64,000 nucleotides of DNA from Breviolum minutum Mf 1.05b.01 (taxonomy: Eukaryota; Sar; Dinophyceae; Suessiales; Symbiodiniaceae). This document shows, in pieces, positions 1 through 9,677 of the stretch; the stretch's first letter is position 1; each line of letters starts with the position of its first letter. The notes beneath the pieces are model-generated. The model made no database searches and was not told where the DNA came from. It saw nothing but the letters and a program-made list of their open reading frames with translations. Where the stretch lies: NCBI GenBank assembly GCA_000507305.1, contig DF241163.1, forward strand, positions 22,429 through 86,428, given 5' to 3'. The position numbers and the translations under genes were made by a program.

Positions 1-829
1 TTTTGGGACCCCCTTATGGTAAGCTTCCCATATTATTCCCATAAGAATCCCTAAACATTGGAATCTTGTGGAGGTTTGAATCTTGTCTTATTTAAATCTC
101 ATTATATACACCAGGGTAAAAGTAGATGGCACAGTTACCATGTCTTTACTAATTCAAATGGGAATGGCATGGGATAGTATGGGTAAGGGTAGTAAGGGGT
201 CCCATGATTATTGGAGGTCCCTGAAAATTCCACTGATGGTGATCAGGAGGAGTCGCATCTGGTGTACGAAAAAACGGCAGCCATGAGGCATATGATATCT
301 AATGGATTTCCTACATGCGTACTGCAATACTTGGTGCGGTATAAATAAATGTGCATATATATATTTACCTATTTAATATTCAATTGTATATATACACAGT
401 CGATCTGTGATTGTTCTTGAAATATATACATATATACGATAGATGTATTTCTTCCATCATCGCAGTTCAGAAACTACAATCCAATTATATCAAAGCCGCC
501 ACAATGTAAAATGTATATGAAAAAACCTCATATTTCGTAAATATCATCTCTCCATATATTTCTTCAGCCAATTTTCCCAAACTCCGCCCCCAGTTGTTGC
601 AACTTAAAACCTTCCCTTTTATGGGACACCGTAGTGGTCCTTCCCCTTGGTTTCCCCTTGGTTCCCCACCTTTGGGCTGGTGGTGGGTGATGCAATTCCA
701 CGGCTGAACTCGGGTAAACTGAGATTTCGAGGCATCATACGATCGCCTCAAGGAGGGTCGAGGTCTGGCGGCGATGGCGGGGTTCGGAACCCCATGGGGT
801 TGGCCACGCCTTTAAGTCACGAGGAGAAT

Positions 830-950
830 TTCAGGTACCTACAATGGAGGGTTTCCGGGTTTCCGGAAAATTTCAGGCTATTTTCGGGGAAAATAGAAAC
901 TCCCTTACATAACCCTATCCATACAGCTGACATAGGTGAGGATTCCTGCA
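830..950. repeat. Dispersed element, family E, copy 1
   Basis: Shares the ordered blocks GGTTTCCGGG, AAAATTTCAGGCTATTTT, CTCCCTTACATAA and ATAGGTGAGGATTCCT with the copy at 2138-2266; a third, shorter relative lies at 30683-30790. It is non-coding in all frames apart from short chance frames, and looks like a small non-autonomous element. Confidence 0.6.
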
Positions 951-2137
951 TCTTTCGGTACTTGAAATGTTCGGGTGAAAATGTGGAACTCCCAAAAGTT
1001 CCCTGCTAATAGACTCACAAAAAACGAAGAGTTTGCTTCTAAAAACGGGGCAAACAAAAGAAACAACATGTCATCTTCCAATCATTGACTTTTAATTGAT
1101 TTGTAGTGGAAAGGAAATTCACTTTCCAATCATTGATTTTTTGGGGCGAACTGTTAGTTTCGGGATTATTTCCAATTTGGCCGGTGTGTCATTGTCTGTT
1201 TTGGTGTCACACTGAAATACCACCAAAAGAAAGGGAAAACATGCGTTCAAATAAGAAAAAAACATGGCACTTTTCGTTCTACTGGTTGGCTTGTAGGCAC
1301 CCTTAAACGAGTGATTATAATAAACCTCATATAAGCTCGATAGTATGTAATCTTGGCTCGAATGAACCTGGCGATGTATCTCCCTCATCTAGAGTGTATC
1401 TAGAGTTGTTCTGAGAAAATGAGCCTCCTTGGGCATGTATGTCAAATATGAAATATCAAATATTCAAGTAACATAAGTAACATTAACAAGCAAGCACATG
1501 CAACAAGAATTTGCAACTCCATATGTATCTACCTGTTAGATTCTAGTCTGAGTGAAGTAAGCTGAAAATAAAAGAACACATGTGGTGAGATTTCAGCTCC
1601 CTACTCTATCAGGGGGACATTTTTTGCTGGAGATTTGTTGTCATCTCTCGGGTGAGGTCGGTGTCGGTACAGTATATCCCCGGTGTTTGTCAATCACACC
1701 TTAGCAATTACTGTAGGTCGTTGCAGTCAAACCACCCAGCTGAAAAATATATATGCTCATCAAAATGATTCAGATATATGATCTTCCCCATTTGTTGGGG
1801 AAGAACTAGAACACGTTTCTTCCAAGGAGAATTCTAGGTACACTCTGATAAACTAACATGGCTGGCTAGAAAAATAAGTAAAGTCTACGAGATGTACACC
1901 CCCCCAAAAAAAAATAACATGACAATGGAAAAGCCCACCATGAATGAAGATGTACAAATGTATTTCCCACTAAAAATGGGGTGAAAACTTCCAGCTTTTC
2001 GCTCACCATCTTAGGAAATCATCCTGGAGCTCCCATGGAGGCTGAAGATGCGTTTAGGCTTCCCAACCCGAAGCTCCGGTGAAGGGCCGAATTCCCTGAT
2101 TGAAGGGTGGCGGATGGCTTTTCCGTTGACATCCAAA

Positions 2138-2266
2138 AGGTTTCCGGGATTCTCAAAAAATAACCGGGTTTCCTGGTAACCAGAAAATTTCAAGCTATTT
2201 TTTGGGGATGGATTTTCCCTTACATAAGCCTTATATATAGACCTTATTATAGGTGAGGATTCCTCC
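2138..2266. repeat. Dispersed element, family E, copy 2
   Basis: Same block order as the copy at 830-950 (GGTTTCCGGG, AAAATTTCAAGCTATTTT, TCCCTTACATAAGCC, ATAGGTGAGGATTCCT). The 85-residue minus-strand frame over it is only a translation of the element. Confidence 0.6.
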
Positions 2267-2271
2267 ACTAA

Positions 2272-2395
2272 TCAACCTACACTCCCCCTGACCCAAAACG
2301 TACCTCCCCCATAACTATTGGTTTCCCTACCTTAATAAGGCCTTATTTCTCGGGGGTTACGTTAGGTGGGGTAGGTTGACCAGCCATAAATTTAG
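2272..2395. repeat. Inverted-repeat element, family F, copy 1
   Basis: The ends are inverted: CAACCTAC at the left and GTAGGTTG at the right, with ACGTACCTCCCC opposite GGGGTTACGTTAGG. The core is CTTAATAAGGCCTTATTTCT. Related cores lie at 12120-12216, 18564-18697, 28337-28441, 35225-35322 and 56441-56537, so this is a dispersed MITE-like family. Confidence 0.65.
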
Positions 2396-2900
2396 ATTCT
2401 TGAAACGGGATGTTTTTTGTTAAAACTAAGGGAGAGTTAGTAACGTACTGCCCTGTACTGTAAAGGCTAATGCAGTTATCTCAGGGAAAAGAGTTAACTT
2501 GTTTACTGAAAGGCTTATAACATATTCGGTCACCCTCACAAAATATAGTGTATCAGTGTATCCTTACAGACTTCGCGACTTCCAACATGTCATGGCAATT
2601 TTTCGACAAACAGCCGGGCACATGAAGGTTTTCCACGGATGATTGATTTTCGAGAAAAACAAAATCGAGACACGGTTCTCATGGCGATCAAACAACATTT
2701 GCAAAAACAAAATGGGGAAACGCGTAAATTATAGCCTTCGAGATTCTGGTATTATCGTATTATGACTGCGTAGATCTATGTTTCTTTACTAAAGGGTAAT
2801 CACAAAAAAAAACTACCAAAACTAAACGTTATGAAACGTTCAATGTCAGAAGGAGTTTTTCAAAAACCAAGCTCACATTGCTCCAAACACAAAAAATCAC

Positions 2901-3391
2901 CTTGCCAACCGGAAAGTTTCTGCCTTGGGGCTTGAGGTGGGCGATGGATCCTGGGGATCCATGGATGAATCTGCTTGCGCTCTCAATCCATGGGTTTTGT
3001 GCTAGAACCTGACATAGACAAATACATACACGCAATAGAACAATTTTTGGAACAGTGGTCATTCTATGAAATATATATATATATAACACGCGGTGGCATT
3101 TCAATCACCTACATAATTCATCAAGCCAGCTGTCCCTTCCATCTCTCATTTGGGACAATGCATCAATATCTGAAAACCTAGAAAACGTTTGGGTGCATAG
3201 TAAATCTACACTGCAATGAAATTTCATGAAACTTACTTTTTGGTGAACAGCTTCAGGCAAGAGTTAAGCCCATAGATTTGCCAAGAGATCGCCTCCTCTC
3301 TTGCATTTGCATTTCAGGGCCCTCAGTTTTCACGCGTTGGTGCTTCCAACCCATTTGACAAAACACGCTCATCAACTCGGAAATGTTCCCC
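2901..3391 (-). CDS. Two candidate exons of an unassigned minus-strand gene
   Basis: The exon at 3253-3391 has an acceptor ending AAAAATAG|G and encodes a basic, Met/Gln-rich segment (GWKHQRVKTEGPEMQMQERR) ending at a TGA. The exon at 2901-3008 has a clean acceptor (TATGTCAG|G), 36 open codons in phase 0 (starts VLAQNPWIESASRF) and a GT donor after GGCAAG. A GC donor inside the upstream exon ending at 3562 would join the 3391 exon in phase, so these may be alternative or extra 3' exons of that gene. No family is recognised. A separate small gene is equally possible. Confidence 0.35.
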
Positions 3392-3561
3392 CTATTTTTG
3401 TAGTGAAAATCAACCAGAGTTGAAACCACCACGTATATAGTAAACACATGTAAACAGTAGCACATATGTTGTGAGTTGGCCATTGAAGCACATCGAGCCG
3501 CCCAATTAAAAAAAAACAGCATTCTCATCAAATGAAATATTTTTCCCACCCAAGAAGGGGT

Positions 3562-4321
3562 TCATGAAACATCAAGCACACCATTCAGCCCCTGCAACAC
3601 ATCTGTTTCGTTCCTTTGATTTTTCTTCCTGGATTTCTTCCTGGCAAAAAAAAACACATTGTTCCCCATCGGATCGGCGCAAACGAGATCAAACTGCCCC
3701 AAAAAGTCCTGAAACTCGAAGGACCTGCCCATAGTGCCAAGTGCGGTATTAGGCCTGGAATCTCGAAAATCACGACTCGATTCCGAAGGTCCGTTTTTGG
3801 TGAAGCGGGCCAACCGAAGCTGTAAAATGATCTATATACCAGCTCGGCCCCGGGTCGAGTTATAAGGATTATACCACTTAACTTAATGGTCTTATACATA
3901 GGTAACTGCGGATATACACGAACCCTACTATAACTCCATTTCAAAAACTGGACCCGGGGCCCACCTTGTAGTTACTCCACACTACAAAATCCTGCAAAAG
4001 CTATGGAGCATCGCCATGGCTCACTCCACCTGCCTCCTCTTGTTCAGGGTATTCGCCAATGGTTGCGTCCCAGACCTGAAAAAACCGAACGAAACCACCG
4101 AGGCATTTTCCCTGGACATCCAGGCAAATACCTCCTGAGGTGTTTTCGGTGTTTTCGGATGTTTTCGGCATGTTTTTGGGGGTTCAAACGCCGAACCTCA
4201 GGAGGTGTTTGGAGATCTAAGGGTTACAACAAACATAGAAAGTTGCAAAAACAAGAATGATGGGCAATACCTGTGACTGCAGCTCCTGCAAAGAGGTGGA
4301 TTTCTTCTGTGCCATGCGACT
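3562..4321 (-). CDS. 3' terminal exons of an unassigned minus-strand gene
   Basis: Three exons join in phase 0. 4271-4321 encodes RMAQKKSTSLQELQSQ with donor CAG|GTATTG. 4025-4075 encodes VWDATIGEYPEQEEAGG with donor GGA|GTGAGC and acceptor TTTTTCAG. 3562-3819, after acceptor ATTTTACAG, encodes 85 residues ending at TGA, with a short acidic/aromatic stretch (EFQDFLGQFDLVCADP) followed by a basic patch (ARKKSRKKNQR). The 195-bp intron at 4076-4270 carries an inverted repeat. The Gln/Glu start suggests the end of a helix. I do not recognise the family. If the GTGAGC donor is not used, the 4075 exon reads on to a TAG at 4001. The exon chain is likely real; the gene's identity and 5' extent are unknown. 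Confidence 0.55.
4131..4207. repeat. Inverted-repeat element, family J, inside an intron
   Basis: CCTCCTGAGGTGTTTTCGG at the left is inverted as CCGAACCTCAGGAGG at the right, around a GTTTTCGG-rich centre. It sits inside the 4076-4270 intron. Related sequences (cctcctgaggt... with gtttggaagcct) occur near 16405, 17208 and 29830. Confidence 0.6.
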
Positions 4322-4880
4322 CTGTGCAGCAACAAGTCAACAAACAGTTGACTTAGACGTGCTGAGATTCTTTTAGGATCTTTTTCCAAAACTGAATTGA
4401 TCTTATTCAAGGCAAAATCTCAATACTTTTATCTCTGCAATCCCGAAATCATGGGGAACTTTAAGGGCGGCCGCCCAAATGCCACCTTCAGGGAAATAGG
4501 GCTTTATTCATCAAAGGGGTTATTATATCACCATGATTGTCCCTTCATAATCTCCTAATAAGGCCTTGTTTCCTGAAAAGGGTTACATTGGAACGAGGGC
4601 ACTCTTCAATTTTCATGATAAAGATTTATAGATTTGCTTCAACCTATACCAACACACCTAATTCTCTTTCATGAGTTCAGCAAAAAATGTCTCTAGAAAG
4701 GTCTTGAGTAAGGCCTATTGTGCCCTACTCTTTTTGTTGCACAACAACAGCCATTGTGGGTGCAACTATTTAGCTAAATGGCGCTATGACTCAATGGTCT
4801 GACATTGAAAGAAAAAACATTCCAAACAAAAATCGTGGAAGAAGATCCATCTGGGCAATTTCCAATTCTTTATCTTACAC

Positions 4881-5539
4881 CTGAATCCATTGGATCCCCA
4901 AAAATCTGGAAGAAAATAATATAACTTGGTAGCAGCTGGCGATTCAATTCCAAGCCAACCACCCAAAAACCTATCAAACTATATAATTGCGTAGCTTGGG
5001 GCAAGAGATTCAAAGCCATCCCGAATTCTGAAACATCAATCACAGCATTCAACGAGATTGTCAACCTAAATAAATCCAAACATCAATAGCTGTTTCTGGT
5101 TCCCTTAATAGGTGGTAGGTGATATAAGGGAACCAGGAAACTCCATTGAAAACATCAGGCCAGCTACTAAAACATCCACAACTTTCCAGATGTGGTCATC
5201 CCACATTCCGATTCCTTCCACATCAGCTCCACCATTTGAGTAACGCTTTTATTCTTGGGCGAATACCCAAACAAAACACGCTGCAAGATTGATAAAACTC
5301 CTATCCCTTCGTTTTTTTCGGATCAACATCTGATCACACCAAAACATCAATGGAGGTTTTTTTTTGGGGGGGGGGGAGGGGTGAAGCAGCAAAACATGTA
5401 ACCGATAATATGAGCTGATCAAAAAACCAAGCTCACTTTGGCTGGTTTACCACCTCTTGACTTCCACAATTTCCCCTGTGTTTTTGACTTCCCGCCAAGT
5501 GACAAATTGTCCCAGCCAAGTCCAATTGCTGTTGGTGAC
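4881..5539 (-). CDS. Hydrophobic exon and neighbouring exon of a minus-strand gene
   Basis: 4881-5065 has acceptor TTATTTAG|G and donor ATTCAG|GTGTAAG. It encodes about 61 residues with two hydrophobic stretches (around LYSLIGFWVVGLELN and LLPSYIIFFQIFGDP), suggesting membrane association. 5454-5539 has acceptor AACTTCAG|G and encodes SNWTWLGQFVTWREVKNTGE with a GT donor after CAAGAG; if that donor is not used the frame stops at a TAA at 5447. Both are probably internal exons upstream of the terminal exons at 3562-4321, but the phases do not close directly, so at least one exon may be missing. No family is recognised. Confidence 0.4.
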
Positions 5540-6238
5540 CTGAAGTTTCTGAAAGAATCGATGGCTATAGTGACCCCAGAGGAATATTGCTGTTGCTTAT
5601 AGAAACAAGATGCAAATTGAACAAATCCAAAGGTTATGGTCTAAAGTGACTTGTTTTTTTTCTTTGGGGGGATAGGGTTTCACCCTAGTTTGCCGTATAA
5701 AGGGTAACCCGAAAAACAAAGCCACCAATGATAATTTTGGACGATTCAGGCAGTCAATTTGGTCCTTTTGGGTGAAAAGAATCGGTGCCATGGTAATCGG
5801 GAAACAAGATCAAGCGAAAGCTCTTAACTGTGAACATATGTATGAATTAAACATACGTATACATATAAAAAAATATAGATATATGTAAGCATGCAAAGTT
5901 TTTATGCATAATATGTATGTAGGAACTATAAAATTGTTTGCCTGGGCCTCCCTTTCAGTAATAATGACCACAAGAATCATCACAATACTCTGCAGGTGAT
6001 GTTTTTTACCTTCAACGTTCCTGACTCTTCACCCAATATTATGGATACGACACCAAAAAAAAAAACGCACCATGTGAAAGAAATGCGTCCAACAACCCAT
6101 CCAAAAAAAGCCCTCTAAGTACTCCATACTAATGTTAGTACTTTCCCCTCAAACAACCAAAAACCACCCAAAAAACCCACAAAATCATCCGAGCCCTTTC
6201 TCAAAAATACCCCCACCCGGCCGCCAATGGGTTTTTAC

Positions 6239-6319
6239 CGAGGTGCTGAGGACGTAAAGTGCCATCAGCTTGTAAAGTCGAATCGAAAAAACCATACTGT
6301 TGCTTCGGAGACTGAGGAC
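6239..6319 (-). CDS. Candidate internal exon, 27 codons
   Basis: Acceptor ACTGCTAG|G, donor CCTCG|GTAAAA, length 81 bp. The frame that avoids stops reads PQSPKQQYGFFDSTLQADG and so on, a polar composition typical of a linker. The flanks at 5600-6200 and 6330-6800 are AT-rich with no clear exon. Confidence 0.35.
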
Positions 6320-7424
6320 CTAGCAGTTTTTATGATGGTGGGGATGGTGGGGCTGCTTGGGGGGTTTCCCTCATTGGTCTCATGTTTTTTTTTGTAGGTT
6401 TTCTTGTTGTTTTCCGGTTGGAAAGAGTGATGAACTGGTGACATTTCATGACATTTCAATGGTCCAGAGTACCACCAAAAGAGTAACAACATCTTGGTTG
6501 GCGATGGTTAATGTAGCGAGGTCCGTAGGGGTAGTATACGGGTCATGAAAAAGAATCATCAACTATCAATTTGGAACAAGTACAAATACACCAAGTATAC
6601 ACTGTGGGAATTTTCTAATGACCTGGCTTCAAATGGGAATTGGTGAGTTTTGATCGGTTTGGTGGCTCACAACCCATTTATTTCAGCAACTTAGAGCATG
6701 GAACTCATCGATAGAACCCCATCATGGGAAATCGATTCATATTCAATGCCCTCTCCCAAAGTGGGACCCACCAAAGGTAATAGTTTAATAAAGACTCATT
6801 ACAACCACCCATTATCCCTAATAGTTAGAGACAAAAGCTTATTGACCCCATCATTCTTCCGTGTAGCTTTGGCTTCAGTTCAGATTCCCATGGGTTTGTT
6901 CTACACGTGGAAGGATCATTCCTAAAACATTCCCTTCTGGCTGGTGCCGCCCCAGCCATCGTTACTTCCACCGAGTTTTCATCACGAAAAAAGGGCCTTC
7001 CAGGGGATTGACTTTCAATGTCACTGCACCACCACCTCAGCCGTCGCAAATTTCAGGCAGGTTTCTTCCCTGAACTCGGAGAGTTTCCCTTTTGGGTTGG
7101 GGGGAGATTTCTGTGTGCCTTGAAAATGACAGAAAGTTAGATGGAAATTTAGCTGGCCTGTTGGAGACCTAATCTTTTGGTAAAGAAAAACATCGATGAT
7201 TTTAAGGGCTAGTACTTTACAAACTCACCTATTGACTATTGAAGGATCATGTTTGTTTAAGGTACCTCCTCAAGGAATTAAACAATTGTGTAGTCCATGT
7301 ATTTGAATGTACTTGATTACATCGTAGGCCTGCATGATGTTTCTTAATAGTTGCCCGTGGGTGGCAAAACATCATGATAATCAACAAAAGGATGAAATCA
7401 AAAACAATCGTAAAGCTTCTTCTG

Positions 7425-7540
7425 CACAGGTGGTCTTGTTGGAAAAAGGCAATATGCTGTCCGAGTATCGTAGCCAAAATGGGACTTGCCGGGGAAATTT
7501 GATTATACGAAGCAAAATCCCAAAAGGCCGGCAAAGCAAC
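7425..7540 (-). CDS. Candidate internal exon, hydrophobic/aromatic
   Basis: After an acceptor ATCCAAAG|G the frame reads VALPAFWDFASYNQISPASP followed by a short hydrophobic run (ILATILGQHIAFF). The donor is not settled; GT, GC and GA candidates lie near 7425. It is supported only by composition and the acceptor. The plus-strand reading is Lys/Asn-rich and could be a shadow. Confidence 0.3.
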
Positions 7541-7857
7541 CTTTGGATGATCAATCCAAAAATCAGTATGCTTTGGATACTGCTAAAGACATATCAAAAC
7601 AGTGGATCATGAAGGTTAATAAAGGGATCCTATACTAAACATGTGTGATGACTTTTTTGTTCGCAACCAGGCCTGAACGGCAGGTCTCAAAGTATTAATC
7701 TATGTACAAGCTGCTTTTCTCACAGAATCTAAGGGGTGGAAAGGGGCCCAACCCCGGGCAAGTAAGGCCGTATAAAAAGGGTTAACTGAACCACCAAAAT
7801 CTCCACAAGGCCGATAAGGCCTGAATTGCCGTAATTGCGGGAGTATTGGGATCCCTA

Positions 7858-7919
7858 GTATATGGGTGTTTCCAAAAATAGTGTTTGGGGTACCCCTATC
7901 GTTGGAAACACCCATATAG
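7858..7919. repeat. Inverted-repeat element, family C, short copy
   Basis: TATGGGTGTTTCCAAAAATAG at the left is inverted as GTTGGAAACACCCATATA at the right around GGGGTACCCC. The longer copy is at 46037-46145. In translation the family gives FPKIGVPQNGW-like peptides, which I recall from many Symbiodiniaceae gene models. Confidence 0.75.
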
Positions 7920-8079
7920 ATTCCGTTGGATTTTTGTTGTTTGCCGTTTCTTGGGCTTCCCCGGACGTGCTTTTTCCTGGTGCTTTTTGGCTTCGATCTG
8001 CAACCAGTCTGGTGAATACATGTGTTTTGGCCTCAGCAAGGGGACCAGGCCATTTGGATACGCCATACAATCCGTAGGA
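7920..8079 (-). CDS. Candidate exon, basic linker
   Basis: The acceptor is TAGTTACCAG|T. Two frames are open. Phase 0 reads SYGLYGVSKWPGPLAEAKTH then a Lys/Gly/Ser-rich tail, and joins the Cys-rich exon upstream in phase. The other frame reads YSPDWLQIEAKKHQEKARPG. The exon ends close to the family C repeat at 7858-7919, so the donor may lie at the repeat edge. No family is recognised. Confidence 0.35.
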
Positions 8080-8170
8080 CTGGTAACTAATTGGTCCCAT
8101 AAAAAATCAAGCAAATTTTAGATAAATATACCATACATAGATCATAGATCCAATGGGTACTAATCCTCTT

Positions 8171-8318
8171 CTTGGAGGATCATCCCAGTTAGTAAGTGGT
8201 CGCTCACCCCTATCCCTATTAATCAGCCATTTAGGCTTTTTGGAAGGGGAACAACCCTAATTAGGGGACTTACTAACCAAGGTCATTAACCACTTGCTAA
8301 ATAGGATGATCCTCCAAG
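8171..8318. repeat. Introner-like inverted-repeat element, family A, copy 1
   Basis: Perfect 15-bp terminal inverted repeats: CTTGGAGGATCATCC at the left, GGATGATCCTCCAAG at the right. Inside are further imperfect inverted blocks (AGTTAGTAAGTGGT against ACCACTTGCTAA). On the minus strand it fills most of the intron between the exons ending at 8312 and starting at 8079, and the GA donor candidate lies within its right terminus. Copies are at 18014-18170 and 63365-63488. Confidence 0.8.
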
Positions 8319-8694
8319 TTGGGAAAAAAATCCTTGCATCTGGCACAACATTCTGCCAACATTCTGCATCTGCCAATCTCAACTTTGCATCTCTTGGCTC
8401 TCGACTTGTTACCACCTCGTGCGTAGTACCTGCAGGCTACGCCAAGTTTCTCTGATTTTGTTGAAACACAGATCGCCAAGCAACAACACTGGCACTGCTA
8501 ACATCATTCCCCATATGCTCCATGTATGGAATATCTACCTACATTTGCCATAAATCCATGGTAAATGTAGGTAAAATCTTCCAGTCCCATGGAGCACATG
8601 GGTTCCCAAAAAGGCCCAGCGCCCCTTGGGTCGGCACTCATCGGCATGCCACTTGAAGCTTCCGGCACTGATGTTCTTCCTGTCAAGTTTCCAC
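8312..8694 (-). CDS. Two exons encoding a Cys-rich segment
   Basis: 8616-8694 (acceptor TTTTCACCAG|G, GC donor after GCGCTGG) encodes WKLDRKNISAGSFKWHADEC and a few more residues. It joins in phase 0 to 8312-8494 (acceptor TGTTAGCAG|T), whose 61 codons hold many Cys residues (CQCCCLAIC at the start; RCKVEIGRCRMLAECCARC near the end). The closely spaced Cys could form disulfides or bind metal, but I do not recognise a named domain. The intron between them is almost entirely one inverted-repeat element. These are probably internal exons of a larger minus-strand gene. Confidence 0.45.
8509..8602. repeat. Introner-like inverted-repeat element, family I, copy 1
   Basis: CCCATATGCTCCATG and ATCTACCTACATTTGCCA at the left are inverted as TGGTAAATGTAGGTAAAAT and CATGGAGCACATGGG at the right. 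The element takes up about 94 of the roughly 121 bp of the intron at 8495-8615. A related copy is at 19090-19210. Confidence 0.75.
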
Positions 8695-9007
8695 CTGGTG
8701 AAAAACCGCTGGTGTCAAAACACATGGATCCGTGATCCAACAAATCTGCGCATGAGAAAACCAGCCAACGAACGGGGGAGTTGACCTGACAACAAAAACA
8801 TACAAAAACAACTTTTGAGTGGTGATTCAATTCATGAACACCTGCCAGGTGATTCAAAATTCGATTCGTGACCCTTTTATCTCCACTAGTTGGCGGTGAC
8901 GTTTTCACCTTCCGAAATGGTCACGTAAACTCACACCATCCCAAGACAGGTCACTCCCGTCTAAATTGCCAGGTCCAGATTTCCCGGTGAAAATCTTAAA
9001 ACCCACC

Positions 9008-9107
9008 TGTTACAAAACTCCTGTACATAATGGAATAAACTATTTGTACCTTTCCCTCAACTGGTGAGTTGGTCTGATTTCTGAACTATCAACAGTATGT
9101 TACTTCC
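9008..9107. repeat. Family B inverted-repeat element, diverged copy
   Basis: Shares the ACATAATGGAATAAACTA centre and a right end CTATCAACAGTATG with the other family B copies. The left terminus is degraded. Confidence 0.45.
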
Positions 9108-9569
9108 CTGGAATAAATGACCTTCCCTACCTTCAAACGAAACGACGGCATCTTAATCTTGGGGAACCCAGACTCTTCCATCTCTTCAAGGCGGCCCACA
9201 GAAGCTGACCTTGGTAGCTTGTTTCTTCAGCGGTCCGTGGCCAGGAAGGCAATAAACGTGGAGATCTCTTTGTATTTATCGGCAAATGAACATGTGATGC
9301 AAATATCAAATATATATATATATACACAAATATGATACATGCACATAAATATATGAACCTTTGTTTTCGTACATCTATCAAAGCAAACTATACTTCCTTA
9401 GATCATACACGACAAATATCCAACGACATGTTTTCTTATTGTGGTTGTCCTTTAAAACAAACATTCCCGTCCTGAGGAGCTTCAAGGATATCTTAGGGGC
9501 ACAAAAGGAAAGCCAATGGTGCCCTCAAGACAGGTTTCGTTTCGGTCATGTTCATCTTCCAGCTTGAAG

Positions 9570-9677
9570 ATACTGTTGATGGAAGATATCCTGCACCGGT
9601 TTATAGGTAGTTTAGACCACTATTTACAAGGGTTTATACATTCCCAGATGGTGCAGGATTTCTTCCATCAACAGTAT
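9570..9677. repeat. Family B inverted-repeat element
   Basis: ATACTGTTGATGGAAGATATC and CTGCACC at the left are inverted as GGTGCAGGATTTCTTCC and ATCAACAGTATG at the right. Copies or relatives are at 9008-9107, 11829-11923, 23272-23385 and 63888-63987. Confidence 0.75.

Larger units (their letters stand above)
1..2900. other. Repeat-bearing stretch without a supported gene
   Basis: I see no exon with both good protein composition and splice signals on either strand. The open frames here are mainly translations of dispersed repeats (listed separately), low-complexity AT sequence, and a short A-rich run near 1904. It probably lies 3' of, or within an intron of, the minus-strand gene to its right. 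Confidence 0.4.

Noticed and set aside
2011-2268. 85-codon minus-strand frame
   Set aside because: A translation of a family E repeat; similar peptides would arise at every copy.
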